This document shows positions 1 to 8,276 of a stretch of 42,839 nucleotides of DNA, in pieces. The notes beneath the pieces were generated by a model. That model saw only the letters and a list, made by a program, of their open reading frames with translations, was not told the DNA's origin and did no database searches. The stretch covers positions 1 through 42,839 of the forward strand of contig SCQM01000118.1 in assembly GCA_004298555.1 (NCBI GenBank), written 5' to 3'. Every line of letters begins with the position of its first letter. Within the stretch, counting starts at the first letter, position 1. Made by a program: the position numbers and the translations under genes. This DNA comes from Actinomycetota bacterium (GTDB lineage Bacteria; Actinomycetota; Acidimicrobiia; Acidimicrobiales; Acidimicrobiaceae).

Positions 1-448
1 GGATTGCCTGGCCATGATTATGAACAGCTCTCTGCAAAGACTGACGAACCCACCAGGTAGCGTAAGTAGAGAATTTGAATCCGCGTCTCCAGTCAAACTT
101 CTCAACAGCTCTGATGAGACCAAATGTACCTTCTTGAATCAGGTCGGAGAGTTCTACGCCTCGATCTTGATAACGCCTAGCCCAGTGAACTACAAGACGA
201 AGGTTTGCTGCAACCATTTCTGTCTTAGCTGACTCGTCGCCAGAGCGGACCTTCTTCGCCAGCTCTACTTGCTCGGCCGGAGAAGGCAGCGGGTGACGGG
301 CCAAATCGTCCAAAAATAACCGTACTGAATCCGCGCCGAGGCCAGCACTGTTAATTGCTGCCTCAACAATGGCTTCCGCATTGCCCTTTCGACGTCTAGT
401 ACGCTGCTCAGGTGCTATTTGTGTTTCCTCTTTTCGCTTCGGGGACAT
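1..448 (-). CDS. Sigma-70 family RNA polymerase sigma factor (5' part, runs off window)
   Basis: This is the N-terminal ~149 residues of a primary-type sigma factor, read from an ATG at 448-446 leftwards off the edge; no stop lies in the window. A basic N-terminus (MSPKRKEET) is followed by a region 1.2-like stretch (VRLFLDDLARHPLPSPAEQ, about residues 42-60). Region 2 then includes NLRLVVHWARRYQDRG, LSDLIQEGTFGLIRAVEKF and KFSTYATWWVRQSLQRA. These are the core-binding and -10-recognition/melting motifs typical of group 1 and 2 sigma factors. It would direct RNA polymerase to promoters. The short N-terminus without a long acidic region 1.1 suggests a SigB- or HrdB-like factor, but regions 3 and 4 are outside the window, so housekeeping versus alternative role cannot be settled. 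Confidence 0.93.
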   Translation of the reverse strand, partial: MSPKRKEETQIAPEQRTRRRKGNAEAIVEAAINSAGLGADSVRLFLDDLARHPLPSPAEQVELAKKVRSGDESAKTEMVAANLRLVVHWARRYQDRGVELSDLIQEGTFGLIRAVEKFDWRRGFKFSTYATWWVRQSLQRAVHNHGQAI

Positions 449-671
449 ATCTCTCAGATCTCTTTCGTGGTCTTTTCTCAAAAAACGTGAATGCGTAGTC
501 TACCGCTTTCAAAAAATAAATGCTAACAGAAAACCTAGTTTTTTGCAAATATAGCTACTAGCTCCACTTTCTCACATTTCTCTCATAATAAGAATTCAAT
601 GTGGACGTTCTGGCTTGAAATTTCTGCTACCGGTTAAAATTGGTAATAGTACGAATCTGCCGGAGGCTTCA
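449..671. other. Divergent intergenic region, sigma factor gene / LolA-like gene
   Basis: This 223-base spacer separates the divergent sigma factor gene and the LolA-like gene. It is AT-rich around 500-600 and should carry promoters for both directions. I could not identify a convincing -35/-10 pair. A GGAGG at 662-666 serves the rightward gene. Confidence 0.4.
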
Positions 672-1742
672 ATGAAACGTTTCAAAACCAAAGCCCGCAG
701 TAAAGTCTTGTATGCCGCACCCCTTGCCATCGCATCCTCAGCTTTAGCTGTTTCTTTAATCGCCCCGCAAATTGCCAGGGCTTCAACTTCCAATCTTGCT
801 CCAGTATCACCTACTCAACTGGTTAGCTGGATCAAATCCACCTCACCGATTCCTTTAAGTGGAACAGTCACGGGCACGACTTCATTCCCAGTCCCGTCAG
901 CTTCGTTGCTAAATTCCTCAAACCCCGAAAGTGGACTTAGCGGGTCATCTACCGAGTCATACAACGTTTGGGCTAACGGCTCAGGATCATTCCGCTCTCA
1001 GCAGGTGAGTGCAGGCGCAGAGAAAGACCTCTATGTCACGCCTGGTTCAGCATGGTTGTGGAATTCCGCGAACCTTACGGCCACGAACGAGCAGCGGCAG
1101 GGGTCTGATTCCAACGGGTATTCGTCCGGCTCAAAACCAGGGGGGGCGACTCCAGGGGCGACTGCCAGTGAAATAGTTTCAAAGCTTTCTGCCTACTCAG
1201 CTTTGAGCGTCTCTGGGAGTACGATGGTTGCCGGGCGGCCAGCATTCACACTGACTTTAGTTCCAACTGCCAGCGACAGCCTGATCGGTTCGATTCAAAT
1301 TGCAGTGGATGGACAGACCCATATGCCAGTCCAAGTGCAGGTATTTCCAAAAGGGTCTAATTCGCCGGCTGCGTCTTTGGGCTTTGTGACGTTGACGTTC
1401 GCGCCCCAGCCGTCATCCATATTTAGCTTCACGCCTCCTTCGGGCGCAAAGGTGATTAACGGTGTTCAATCCTCTGCGTCAAACGGGAATCAACCTGGTT
1501 CCGGAAGCGGCACCAAAGTGGTCGGCAAGGGATTCGATTCTGTAGCCATTGTGACGGCTGCTCCGAAGGCGACATCAGTACTGGGCGGCTTTGTAAAGTC
1601 GCTGCCGACAATATCAACGCCTGCCGGGTCAGCGCATCTCTACTCTACTCCGATTTTCGAGGCATTGATTTTGCCCAACGGCACAATAGTTGCTGGTGCA
1701 GTGGACACTTCACGCCTTATTCAGGTCGCTTCAGGACTTTAG
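672..1742 (+). CDS. Secreted LolA/RseB-like protein
   Basis: This is a 356-residue exported protein. The frame is open from 615, but the ATG at 672 has GGAGG five bases upstream and begins a normal signal peptide: a KRFKTKARSK basic stretch, a hydrophobic core, then ARA before STSNL. There is no lipobox cysteine. The body is rich in Ser, Gly and Thr and carries the pattern of the LolA/RseB/DUF2092 fold, with paired strands such as SFRSQQVSAGAEKDLYV, a predicted 'apply to variable' segment GRPAFTLTLVP and DGQTHMPVQVQVF. In actinobacteria such proteins often precede an ABC-2 ATPase and permease, as here (six bases to the next start). A role in sensing or binding envelope lipids is family-based inference. 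Confidence 0.72.
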   Translation: MKRFKTKARSKVLYAAPLAIASSALAVSLIAPQIARASTSNLAPVSPTQLVSWIKSTSPIPLSGTVTGTTSFPVPSASLLNSSNPESGLSGSSTESYNVWANGSGSFRSQQVSAGAEKDLYVTPGSAWLWNSANLTATNEQRQGSDSNGYSSGSKPGGATPGATASEIVSKLSAYSALSVSGSTMVAGRPAFTLTLVPTASDSLIGSIQIAVDGQTHMPVQVQVFPKGSNSPAASLGFVTLTFAPQPSSIFSFTPPSGAKVINGVQSSASNGNQPGSGSGTKVVGKGFDSVAIVTAAPKATSVLGGFVKSLPTISTPAGSAHLYSTPIFEALILPNGTIVAGAVDTSRLIQVASGL

Positions 1743-1748
1743 AGCGGA

Positions 1749-2753
1749 GTGCAGTCCGACCAAGAGATTACGCAAAACCAAAGAATTGAAGAGGCCGGAT
1801 CTTTAGCTATCGCCACTAAGGGTTTGACGAAGGCTCTAGGGGGCGCGAATGTCGTAGAGAATGTGTCGCTGGAGGTGCCGACAGGTTCTATATATGGATT
1901 CTTGGGTCCAAACGGATCGGGTAAGACCACGACGATAAGGATGATCCTTGGTCTCGTTGCCCCCGATGCCGGAGAAGTGGAGATCCTGGGTGCAAGCGAA
2001 CCGAGAGACCGCCAGCTGAAGCTTTCGCGGGTGGGTGCGGTTGTTGAGGGTCCGGGATTCTATCCATATCTGAACGGCTTCAATAATCTGAAAAGATTTG
2101 CACAGGTTGCATATCCAGCTCAACGGAGATCCAATCCAAGAATTCGAATGCTGACCGATGCTGACATATCATCCAGCCTGGAGCTGGTGGGTTTATTAGA
2201 TGCCAGGAATAAGAACTACCGGGCGTATTCATTGGGAATGAAACAGCGGCTGGCGATCGCGGCAGCTATGCTTTGGCCGCGCGAGCTGCTGGTGTTGGAT
2301 GAACCCACAAATGGATTGGATCCGCAGGGAATAGTGGAAGTCCGTGACCTGCTGACTTCACTCAACCAGAATGGCCTAACAATATTCGTCTCCTCCCACA
2401 TCCTAAGTGAGGTCGAGATCATCTGCAGCGACGTGGGGATTATGGGAGAAGGGCGCCTCCTATTCCAAGGTTCGACAAAGGCATTCAGAAGCTCGCTAGG
2501 TGACGAATTTGTGGTGGAGACGGCGAATCCGGGCTTGGCTGAGTCGATACTTTTGCAGTTTGGATTCGCGGAGCCGGATTCTATTGAAATTCAATCAGGA
2601 AGGCTGAGCGCTGTCCTCATAACTGATGAGATCGAACGCGTAGTGACGGCATTGGTCAATGGCGGCGTAGGCATACGGGCAGTGGGTAAAAGCTCGCCCT
2701 CGCTTGAGGAGGCGTTTGTCGCGTTAACTGGAAGGAGTGGCCATGCTCGCTAG
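1749..2753 (+). CDS. ABC transporter ATP-binding protein (ABC-2 / BcrA type)
   Basis: This is a 334-residue ATPase that would power the adjacent permease for export across the cytoplasmic membrane. Walker A is GPNGSGKT (residues 53-60). The signature is SLGMKQRLAIA rather than LSGGQ, as usual in the BcrA/CcmA/NatA subgroup. Walker B is LLVLDEPTNGLDP and the H-loop is SSHIL. The ~100 C-terminal residues after the ATPase core resemble the extra domain of drug/bacitracin exporters. The start is GTG at 1749, preceded by a weak GCGGA, six bases after the LolA-like stop. The 3' end overlaps the permease start by 11 bases, indicating translational coupling. The substrate is unknown. Confidence 0.9.
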   Translation: MQSDQEITQNQRIEEAGSLAIATKGLTKALGGANVVENVSLEVPTGSIYGFLGPNGSGKTTTIRMILGLVAPDAGEVEILGASEPRDRQLKLSRVGAVVEGPGFYPYLNGFNNLKRFAQVAYPAQRRSNPRIRMLTDADISSSLELVGLLDARNKNYRAYSLGMKQRLAIAAAMLWPRELLVLDEPTNGLDPQGIVEVRDLLTSLNQNGLTIFVSSHILSEVEIICSDVGIMGEGRLLFQGSTKAFRSSLGDEFVVETANPGLAESILLQFGFAEPDSIEIQSGRLSAVLITDEIERVVTALVNGGVGIRAVGKSSPSLEEAFVALTGRSGHAR

Positions 2754-3543
2754 CGAGCTGTCCCTTCTTTTCCGGCGACGCAGGACAAAGGTGCTTTTGA
2801 TACTTTTGTTCCTCGCCCCCTGGCTGATGGGTTACATAATTTACCAATTTGGGGGCGGAAGGGGAGACCAGGGGCCCAATTTTTTGAACTTGGTTACCCA
2901 CAATGCCGTGTTCCTGGTCCTGGCCTCCATGTCATCGTTGCTTCCCCTATTGTTTCCCCTCGCGGTTTCGTTGATTGCCTCGGATTCAATAGCGGGCGAA
3001 GCATCGCTGGGCACCTTGAGGTATCTATTGATTGCACCTGTATCGAGATTGAAACTTCTCGTATGCAAGTTGGTGACTTCTGTTATTTTTGTACTTGTTG
3101 CCAGCGTGGGTGTGACGATATCGTCCCTGACAGCTGGTGTGATTCTGTTTCCAACTGGCAAGGTGCTGCTTCTTTCGGGTCAAATGGAATCATTCGCGCA
3201 TGGAGTTTTGTTGGCATTGCTCGTTTCGGTGCTAGTGGCAGCATCGCTGATATCCGTGGTCGGTATTGGCCTGGCTATTTCCACTTTCACGGATATACCC
3301 GTAGGAGCTACGCTGGGCACCCTTGGCATCGTGATATTGTCGGAAATTCTTTCCAATATCACTCAGGTGAGGGGAATTTGGCCGCTGCTGCCAACCAATT
3401 ATTGGTTTAGTTTCGCTGATATCTTTCGAAATCCAATTCGTTTCGGGCCAATTTGGAAAGATTTTATCAATCAGGGAATTTGGATTGTGTTCGCTTTCAC
3501 TCTTGCAATGGCCCGGTTCCTGAACAAAGACATTACTTCCTGA
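2743..3543 (+). CDS. ABC-2 type transporter permease
   Basis: This 266-residue membrane protein has about six hydrophobic segments: near residues 20-36, 55-80, 105-135, 150-190, 195-215 and 240-258. The pattern NFLNLVTHNAVFLVLASMSSLLPLLFPL, here split over two helices, then SIAGEASLGTLRYLL is characteristic of ABC-2 permeases, where the GEA..GTLR cytoplasmic loop contacts the ATPase. The ATG at 2743 has GGAAGGAG ending at 2736 and is preferred over the GTG at 2737. It forms the membrane half of an exporter with the preceding ATPase. The LolA-like protein probably works with it. Substrate cannot be inferred. Confidence 0.88.
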   Translation: MLASELSLLFRRRRTKVLLILLFLAPWLMGYIIYQFGGGRGDQGPNFLNLVTHNAVFLVLASMSSLLPLLFPLAVSLIASDSIAGEASLGTLRYLLIAPVSRLKLLVCKLVTSVIFVLVASVGVTISSLTAGVILFPTGKVLLLSGQMESFAHGVLLALLVSVLVAASLISVVGIGLAISTFTDIPVGATLGTLGIVILSEILSNITQVRGIWPLLPTNYWFSFADIFRNPIRFGPIWKDFINQGIWIVFAFTLAMARFLNKDITS

Positions 3544-3622
3544 AAGCCAGTTGTCCTTCTCTGGCTGGGGTCAGGGACGGTTGGAGCCACGACCGGGATT
3601 CCAATTGCGTTATCGGTTGGAC

Positions 3623-3651
3623 CCGCCAGCTCCGTAGGAGCAGCCTGGCGG
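3623..3651. terminator. Compound hairpin between convergent genes
   Basis: CCGCCA (3623-3628) pairs with TGGCGG (3646-3651). Immediately inside, GCTCC (3629-3633) pairs with GGAGC (3637-3641) around a GTA loop. The hairpin sits between the convergent permease and acetyltransferase genes, so it can fold in transcripts from either side. No clear U-tract follows on either strand, so its role as terminator is inferred from position and stability. Confidence 0.45.
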
Positions 3652-3664
3652 CGCAAATAAGTGC

Positions 3665-6433
3665 CTAACTCAATCCGCGCATCAGATAATTGGCTTGGGC
3701 TGCCCAATCCACGAGGCGTATCTGCGCTGTTTCGATGTTGTATCCGTGAGCGCCAAGAATAATTGGATTGAGTGACATGTTGGCGATCGCGAAGTGATTC
3801 TCCACAAATTGGCCAAGTTTTGACAACAGATCTATCAGTGCTCCGACGTCGAGCCTGGGAACCGTTCGGTAGCCGTTGAAGATCTTAGATCCGGGGATCG
3901 ATGCTAGGAGTTCCCGGGCATCGAGGTCGCGCAGCGGGAGTACGCGCGTTGCTTTTGAATCCAATAGATCGGCAAGCAAGCCCCCCAGCTGCATGGTTAC
4001 GAATGGCCCGAACACCATGTCGTGTACCACCGATAGCTTTATTTCTGCAGTGAGCGGGTCGCCGTTCTCGTTGGTCTTTTCGATTTTACCGACTCCGTGG
4101 ATATCATACAAACCAAGGAGATTGAGGCTCTGAACCGTGTCCAAATAAACTTCGCGTGAAATCGGATACTTCAACCGGGCGCCATTCGGAATTTCTTCAG
4201 CATTGCCCAAATAGTCAGCTATGGCACTGCCGGCCGCTGCGCGGTCGATGCCTGCATGGACTAGAAATTCCCCATTTGGCTTGAGTTTCCACTGGTAATA
4301 TTCCCACATGCGTCCCAAGGCCTGAGCCGCCAATTCGGGGAATGCAAATAACGGCACTTCGTAGCCGTCCTTTTTAAGTGCTGGAATGGTACTCGGCAAC
4401 GCCAGGAAGTTGGCCAATACGGTCTTAGCCTCAGCCCTATCCTGAGAACCGCTCACTTTTGTGATTCTCAGCGCAACTTCGGTTGCATTGGCGACACTCG
4501 CATCGGTCGACGGCGTCATCCCAAATGGCAGCAACGGCCCCGAAATGGCCTCGGTGGAGGGTTTTCTCCAGGTTACGGTAGGCACATACAGTGTGAGGAC
4601 TGAATCGGTGTTGGGATCCGAAATGATCGCCTTTAGAGCATTCTCGTAAAACTTCGCATCAGCATTTGCCGGTAGTTCAACTGGATTGGTTGTTTTGGCT
4701 CCCTGAGGGAGGTTCTTTTCGAGGTAGTCAACAGTTTCGGGTGTCAGAGTCGCGAGCTTAAGCCCTGCGCGCTCGATGGAATCTTGGGCTATCGAGGCTG
4801 GCCCTCCGGTATTTGACAGAATGACGACGTTGGGCCCGCGAGGCGGAGGTTGGGTTTCCAGCGCGTGGCCAAGCGAAAACAACTCTGAAAGGCTGTTCAC
4901 CCTTAGCACGCCTGTGTGTGCGAACATCGCGTCCACGGCTTCATCTGCACTGATCGATTCGATCTGAGGGTTCGACTCTTTGAGCTGGGGAATTCCCAGA
5001 ACTCCCTCTGGCGCAGCTGGAACTGGCTGATCTTGTCCAGCCTCGGCGACGCGGAAGATTGACATGGTGGGCGGTACGGTAGCAACACGTTTAGCCTTCA
5101 CCGCGACTATGGGCTTATTCTTAGAAAGCCTACGAGCTATGCGGACGAATGACCTCGGGTTTCCGAAGCTTTCAAGATAGAGAAGAACGACATCTGTGGT
5201 ATCGTCCTGCTCCCAGTAATGCATCAGATCATTTCCTGAAACGTCAGCGCGGTTACCCGAAGAGACAAAGTTTGCCAGGCCGATTCCCCGCCTCCGCGCC
5301 TCCTCGACGATTGCGAGCCCAAGCGCCCCAGAGTGGGCAATCAGCGAGGCCCGGCCGGGGAGAAGGCCATGAGGGCCGAGAGTGGCATTAAGTGAGATCC
5401 TCGGGTCGGTGTTTGCCACCCCCATGCAGTTGGGGCCCACAATGCGCATCCCGTTCTGCCGGGCGAAGCGGACCAGCTCGCGCTCTTTGATGGTGCCTTC
5501 GGCCCCAGTTTCAGAAAACCCAGACGAAATTATTACCAGTCCGCTGACTCCCTTGTCAGCAGCTTGATCGACAACTGAAAGCACCTCATTGGCTGGAACG
5601 ACGATGACTGCAAGGTCGATCTCGTCCGGTATGTCCTTAAGAGACGGGTACGCTTTCACGCTGGAAACTGAACCGGCATGCTGGTTGACCGGATATACCG
5701 TACCAGAAAAGCTGCTTTCAAGAATATTTCTGAAAATGACGTTCCCGACCGAACCCGAGGTTGTGCTAGCTCCAACCACGGCAATCGATCTCGGCGAGAG
5801 TATTTTGCCAATTGACCTGGCGACTGCAGTCCGTTCTCGCTCCTGCATTTTCTCTACGGACTCTGCGGTTGGTTCTATATCAAAAACCACCCTGACAACG
5901 CCATCTTGGTACGACCTGGAGTCTTTGTACCCGGCGCCGTGAAATACTCTCAGCATCTTCTGATTTTCCGGAAGAGTTTCAGCTATGAATCTGGTGATTC
6001 CAGCCTCGCTTGCCCGTGCGGCCAGCATTTCGAGCATTATCGAGCCAAGACCCCGGCCTTGGTGCGCGTCGCTGACCAGGAAAGCAACTTCAGCTTCGGA
6101 CCTGCCCGGTAGACGTTCGTATCTCGATACTGCTATGATTTCCTCACGAAAAATGGCGACGAAGGCCATCCGGTCGGAATAGTCGACGTTCACGAACCTG
6201 TGCAGCATGGTGTCGCTTAATTTTTTAACGGGCGAAAAAAATCGAAAGTAGATAGTCTCAGCCGAAAGCGAGGCGTGCAAGCGTTCGATCAGCGGAGCGT
6301 CGTTGGGGACTATGGGCCTTATCTTGACCGTTCCACCGTCCGACAGGACCACGTCGGTTTCCCAACGGGAAATTAGTCGCTCGATGTTTTCCTTGGCGTA
6401 AGAGTCATGGTTAATGATGGGAGGATTCGTCAT
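3665..6433 (-). CDS. GNAT / NDP-forming acyl-CoA synthetase-like fusion, probable protein lysine acetyltransferase (PatA type)
   Basis: This is a 922-residue two-part protein. Residues ~28-185 form a GNAT acetyltransferase domain with acetyl-CoA loop HQGRGLGS and acidic EAEVAFLVSD strand. Residues ~210 to the end match NDP-forming acyl-CoA synthetases: a CoA-binding Rossmann domain (SIAVVGASTTSGSVGN), a succinyl-CoA-ligase-like domain (GPNCMGVANT, IAHSGALGLA) and a C-terminal ATP-grasp region (LPLRDLDARELL, NPIILG). The order GNAT then synthetase is the one known from actinobacterial PatA-type lysine acetyltransferases, the reverse of enterobacterial Pat/PatZ. The segment after KPIVAVKA, where active synthetases carry SHTGA with the phosphorylated histidine, has no such motif, so the large domain is probably regulatory. 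ATG at 6433 is preferred to TTG at 6436. The gene start overlaps the end of the Rrf2 gene by 23 bases. Confidence 0.87.
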   Translation of the reverse strand: MTNPPIINHDSYAKENIERLISRWETDVVLSDGGTVKIRPIVPNDAPLIERLHASLSAETIYFRFFSPVKKLSDTMLHRFVNVDYSDRMAFVAIFREEIIAVSRYERLPGRSEAEVAFLVSDAHQGRGLGSIMLEMLAARASEAGITRFIAETLPENQKMLRVFHGAGYKDSRSYQDGVVRVVFDIEPTAESVEKMQERERTAVARSIGKILSPRSIAVVGASTTSGSVGNVIFRNILESSFSGTVYPVNQHAGSVSSVKAYPSLKDIPDEIDLAVIVVPANEVLSVVDQAADKGVSGLVIISSGFSETGAEGTIKERELVRFARQNGMRIVGPNCMGVANTDPRISLNATLGPHGLLPGRASLIAHSGALGLAIVEEARRRGIGLANFVSSGNRADVSGNDLMHYWEQDDTTDVVLLYLESFGNPRSFVRIARRLSKNKPIVAVKAKRVATVPPTMSIFRVAEAGQDQPVPAAPEGVLGIPQLKESNPQIESISADEAVDAMFAHTGVLRVNSLSELFSLGHALETQPPPRGPNVVILSNTGGPASIAQDSIERAGLKLATLTPETVDYLEKNLPQGAKTTNPVELPANADAKFYENALKAIISDPNTDSVLTLYVPTVTWRKPSTEAISGPLLPFGMTPSTDASVANATEVALRITKVSGSQDRAEAKTVLANFLALPSTIPALKKDGYEVPLFAFPELAAQALGRMWEYYQWKLKPNGEFLVHAGIDRAAAGSAIADYLGNAEEIPNGARLKYPISREVYLDTVQSLNLLGLYDIHGVGKIEKTNENGDPLTAEIKLSVVHDMVFGPFVTMQLGGLLADLLDSKATRVLPLRDLDARELLASIPGSKIFNGYRTVPRLDVGALIDLLSKLGQFVENHFAIANMSLNPIILGAHGYNIETAQIRLVDWAAQANYLMRGLS

Positions 6434-6887
6434 CAATGATGCCGTCTATATCGTCAGAAAGTGAATCGTCGCCACGAGCCCGTTTTACCATGTCTTCAAG
6501 CGTGAAGGAGTTGAGGTGTTTTCTCATATGCTCACCGACGCTTTCCCAAACTGCGAGAAGCACGCACTGCCCTTCATGTTCGCAAGCACCGTTTTCATGC
6601 GGTAATCCAAAATCTCCGGCGACAATGGGACCGTCGACCGCTGAGACGATCTGCGCGAGCGTGATTTCTATCGGCTTCCTCGCCAATACATAACCGCCGC
6701 CCACTCCCCGCTTAGATCTGACCAGCCCGGCACCTTTCAGAGCAAGCAAAATTTGCTCTAGATACGGCTGGGGCAAGCCTGTCCTGTCCGCGACATCCTT
6801 GACGGATGTCGGTCCAGAATCATCTGAGTGCAAAGCTAAAGATAACAGAGCTCTGGAGGCATAGTCGCCCCGCGTCGAGACTTTCAC
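6411..6887 (-). CDS. Rrf2 family transcriptional regulator
   Basis: This is a 158-residue regulator with the standard Rrf2 opening (STRGDYASRALLSLAL), a winged helix with recognition segment LPQPYLEQILLAL, and the wing SKRGVGGGYVLAR. Rrf2 proteins such as IscR and NsrR sense iron-sulfur status or NO through three cysteines. Here two are present, C102 and C108. Aligned on the conserved downstream Trp (W114), these match the second and third IscR cysteines; the first is missing, with H97 close by. The C-terminus is acidic (DDSLSDDIDGIIDDE). Start is GTG at 6887 with no clear SD. The reading frame overlaps the acetyltransferase gene, so the two are presumably co-transcribed. Weak promoter candidate: TTACAG and TATAGG 18 bases apart, within 6911-6940 on the minus strand. 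Confidence 0.9.
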   Translation of the reverse strand: MKVSTRGDYASRALLSLALHSDDSGPTSVKDVADRTGLPQPYLEQILLALKGAGLVRSKRGVGGGYVLARKPIEITLAQIVSAVDGPIVAGDFGLPHENGACEHEGQCVLLAVWESVGEHMRKHLNSFTLEDMVKRARGDDSLSDDIDGIIDDESSHH

Positions 6888-7030
6888 GATTCCATAGTAG
6901 TCACTTGAAATGGTCCTATAGTGGTTAATGGACCTAATCTGTAATTAGATGGTCGATGCAGCAGCATTGGCTAGCTGATAGTGATGTTTGGCTGGGTTGG
7001 ATTTGGATCAACTGCGAAGAAGAGGGCCCC

Positions 7031-8221
7031 TTGACGTTGGATATGCCGCCACTTCCAAACTATACAGATGCCGGGATATCTAACGTTATGCCGGCGGTTT
7101 TCCTGCATCTGGCTAGAAGCCGCGGTTCACTTTTGGGGCGGAGCCTGCCGGAGATCGAAGAAAAGGTTTTTACGATTAATGCCGGTCTGACTCCCGACCT
7201 GGAATCCTGGTTTCCAAAAGAAGCCAACGAAGCTTCGCAGATAGTCCTGCTGGTACTTGATGGCCTTGGATTTAACCAGTTGGTAAAGTTTTCCGCCGAA
7301 ATGCCGAGTCTGGCGGAATTTTCTGTGAGCCGGATTTCTTCAGTGGCTCCCACTACGACGGCGACGGCTTTGACTTCGATTAGCACGGGAGCTACTCCGG
7401 CAACGCATGGATTGCTTGGATATCGCATGCCGGTCGACAACAACAAAGTGATGAACATGCTTTCGTGGTCATACCTGGGCGAGCCAGGCAGGGTCGCGCC
7501 CAGACCCGAAGATGTGCAGCCTGCTATGCCATTCCTGAATTTCCAACCCAATGTGGTCACGAAGGCAAAATATAAGAATTCCGGCTTTACGATGGCACAT
7601 TTGCGTGGCACCCACATGTTTGATTACCGGTTTCCATCGACAATGGTAGATCACGTATGCGATCTTCTTAGCCAGGACGAGGCGTTCGTTTATGCCTACT
7701 ATGAAGGGGTAGACACAGTTGCCCATGAGTACGGGCTAAGCACCTGCTACAGGGAAGAACTCCGGGCGGTTGACTATTTCCTCGGCAGGCTGCTGTCGTC
7801 GCTTCCTTCCGGTGCGATGTTGTTGGTGACCTCTGATCATGGGCAAGTCGAGGTTCCGGAGGCACCGATCGAACTGGACGAAAGAATTCTTGGCAGCACC
7901 AGTTTTCTGAGCGGCGAGGGCCGGTTTCGCTGGCTTCATGTAAAGGGCGGCGCCCAGAAAAGGGTCCTCGAGACAGCCCGGGAACTTTACTCTGGCGGAG
8001 CATGGGTGGTGAGCAAAGAGGAGCTGATCGACGGTGGTTATTTCGGCTCCTCTGCAAGAAATGTATTCGAGGACTCAAGATTGGGGGATGTTGCCCTAAT
8101 TGCTAGATCCAATGTCGCGTTCTATGATCCGAATGACACTGGACCATATAATCTTGTCTGTCGGCACGGGTCGCTTACTGCGGATGAATTAGAGGTGCCT
8201 TTATTAAGCTATCTTGTCTAG
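7031..8221 (+). CDS. Alkaline phosphatase superfamily / nucleotide pyrophosphatase-phosphodiesterase-like protein
   Basis: This ~396-residue protein belongs to the type I phosphodiesterase / nucleotide pyrophosphatase group. It has metal-site motif VLLVLDGLGF, the nucleophile region SSVAPTTTATALTSISTGATP (catalytic Thr in the APTTT run), GYRM, VDTVAHEYG and LLVTSDHGQVEVP. The final RHGSLTADELEVPLL is also typical. Actinobacterial homologues usually start close to LPNYTDAGISNVMP. The frame is open from ATG 6956, but AGAGGG at 7021-7026 favours TTG 7031 (or TTG 7037 / ATG 7043). No signal peptide is visible, so it is predicted cytoplasmic. It hydrolyses phosphodiester or phosphate ester bonds; the substrate is unknown. 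It is divergent from the Rrf2 gene. Confidence 0.82.
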   Translation: MTLDMPPLPNYTDAGISNVMPAVFLHLARSRGSLLGRSLPEIEEKVFTINAGLTPDLESWFPKEANEASQIVLLVLDGLGFNQLVKFSAEMPSLAEFSVSRISSVAPTTTATALTSISTGATPATHGLLGYRMPVDNNKVMNMLSWSYLGEPGRVAPRPEDVQPAMPFLNFQPNVVTKAKYKNSGFTMAHLRGTHMFDYRFPSTMVDHVCDLLSQDEAFVYAYYEGVDTVAHEYGLSTCYREELRAVDYFLGRLLSSLPSGAMLLVTSDHGQVEVPEAPIELDERILGSTSFLSGEGRFRWLHVKGGAQKRVLETARELYSGGAWVVSKEELIDGGYFGSSARNVFEDSRLGDVALIARSNVAFYDPNDTGPYNLVCRHGSLTADELEVPLLSYLV

Positions 8222-8276
8222 CCCTCGATCTAGAATCGGCTATGTTTGTTTGTTGAATTGCGCATGAAGGAGAAGC

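Noticed and set aside
4890-4930. AHTG sequence in the acetyltransferase synthetase domain as the catalytic histidine
   Set aside because: It falls in the AMFAHTGVLRV segment, which aligns with the region after the catalytic loop (compare ALFRQAGVIRV), so it is not the SHTGA motif.
7060-7617. 185-codon minus-strand open frame opposite the phosphodiesterase-like gene
   Set aside because: The plus strand encodes clear catalytic motifs in this stretch; the antisense product has no recognisable feature.
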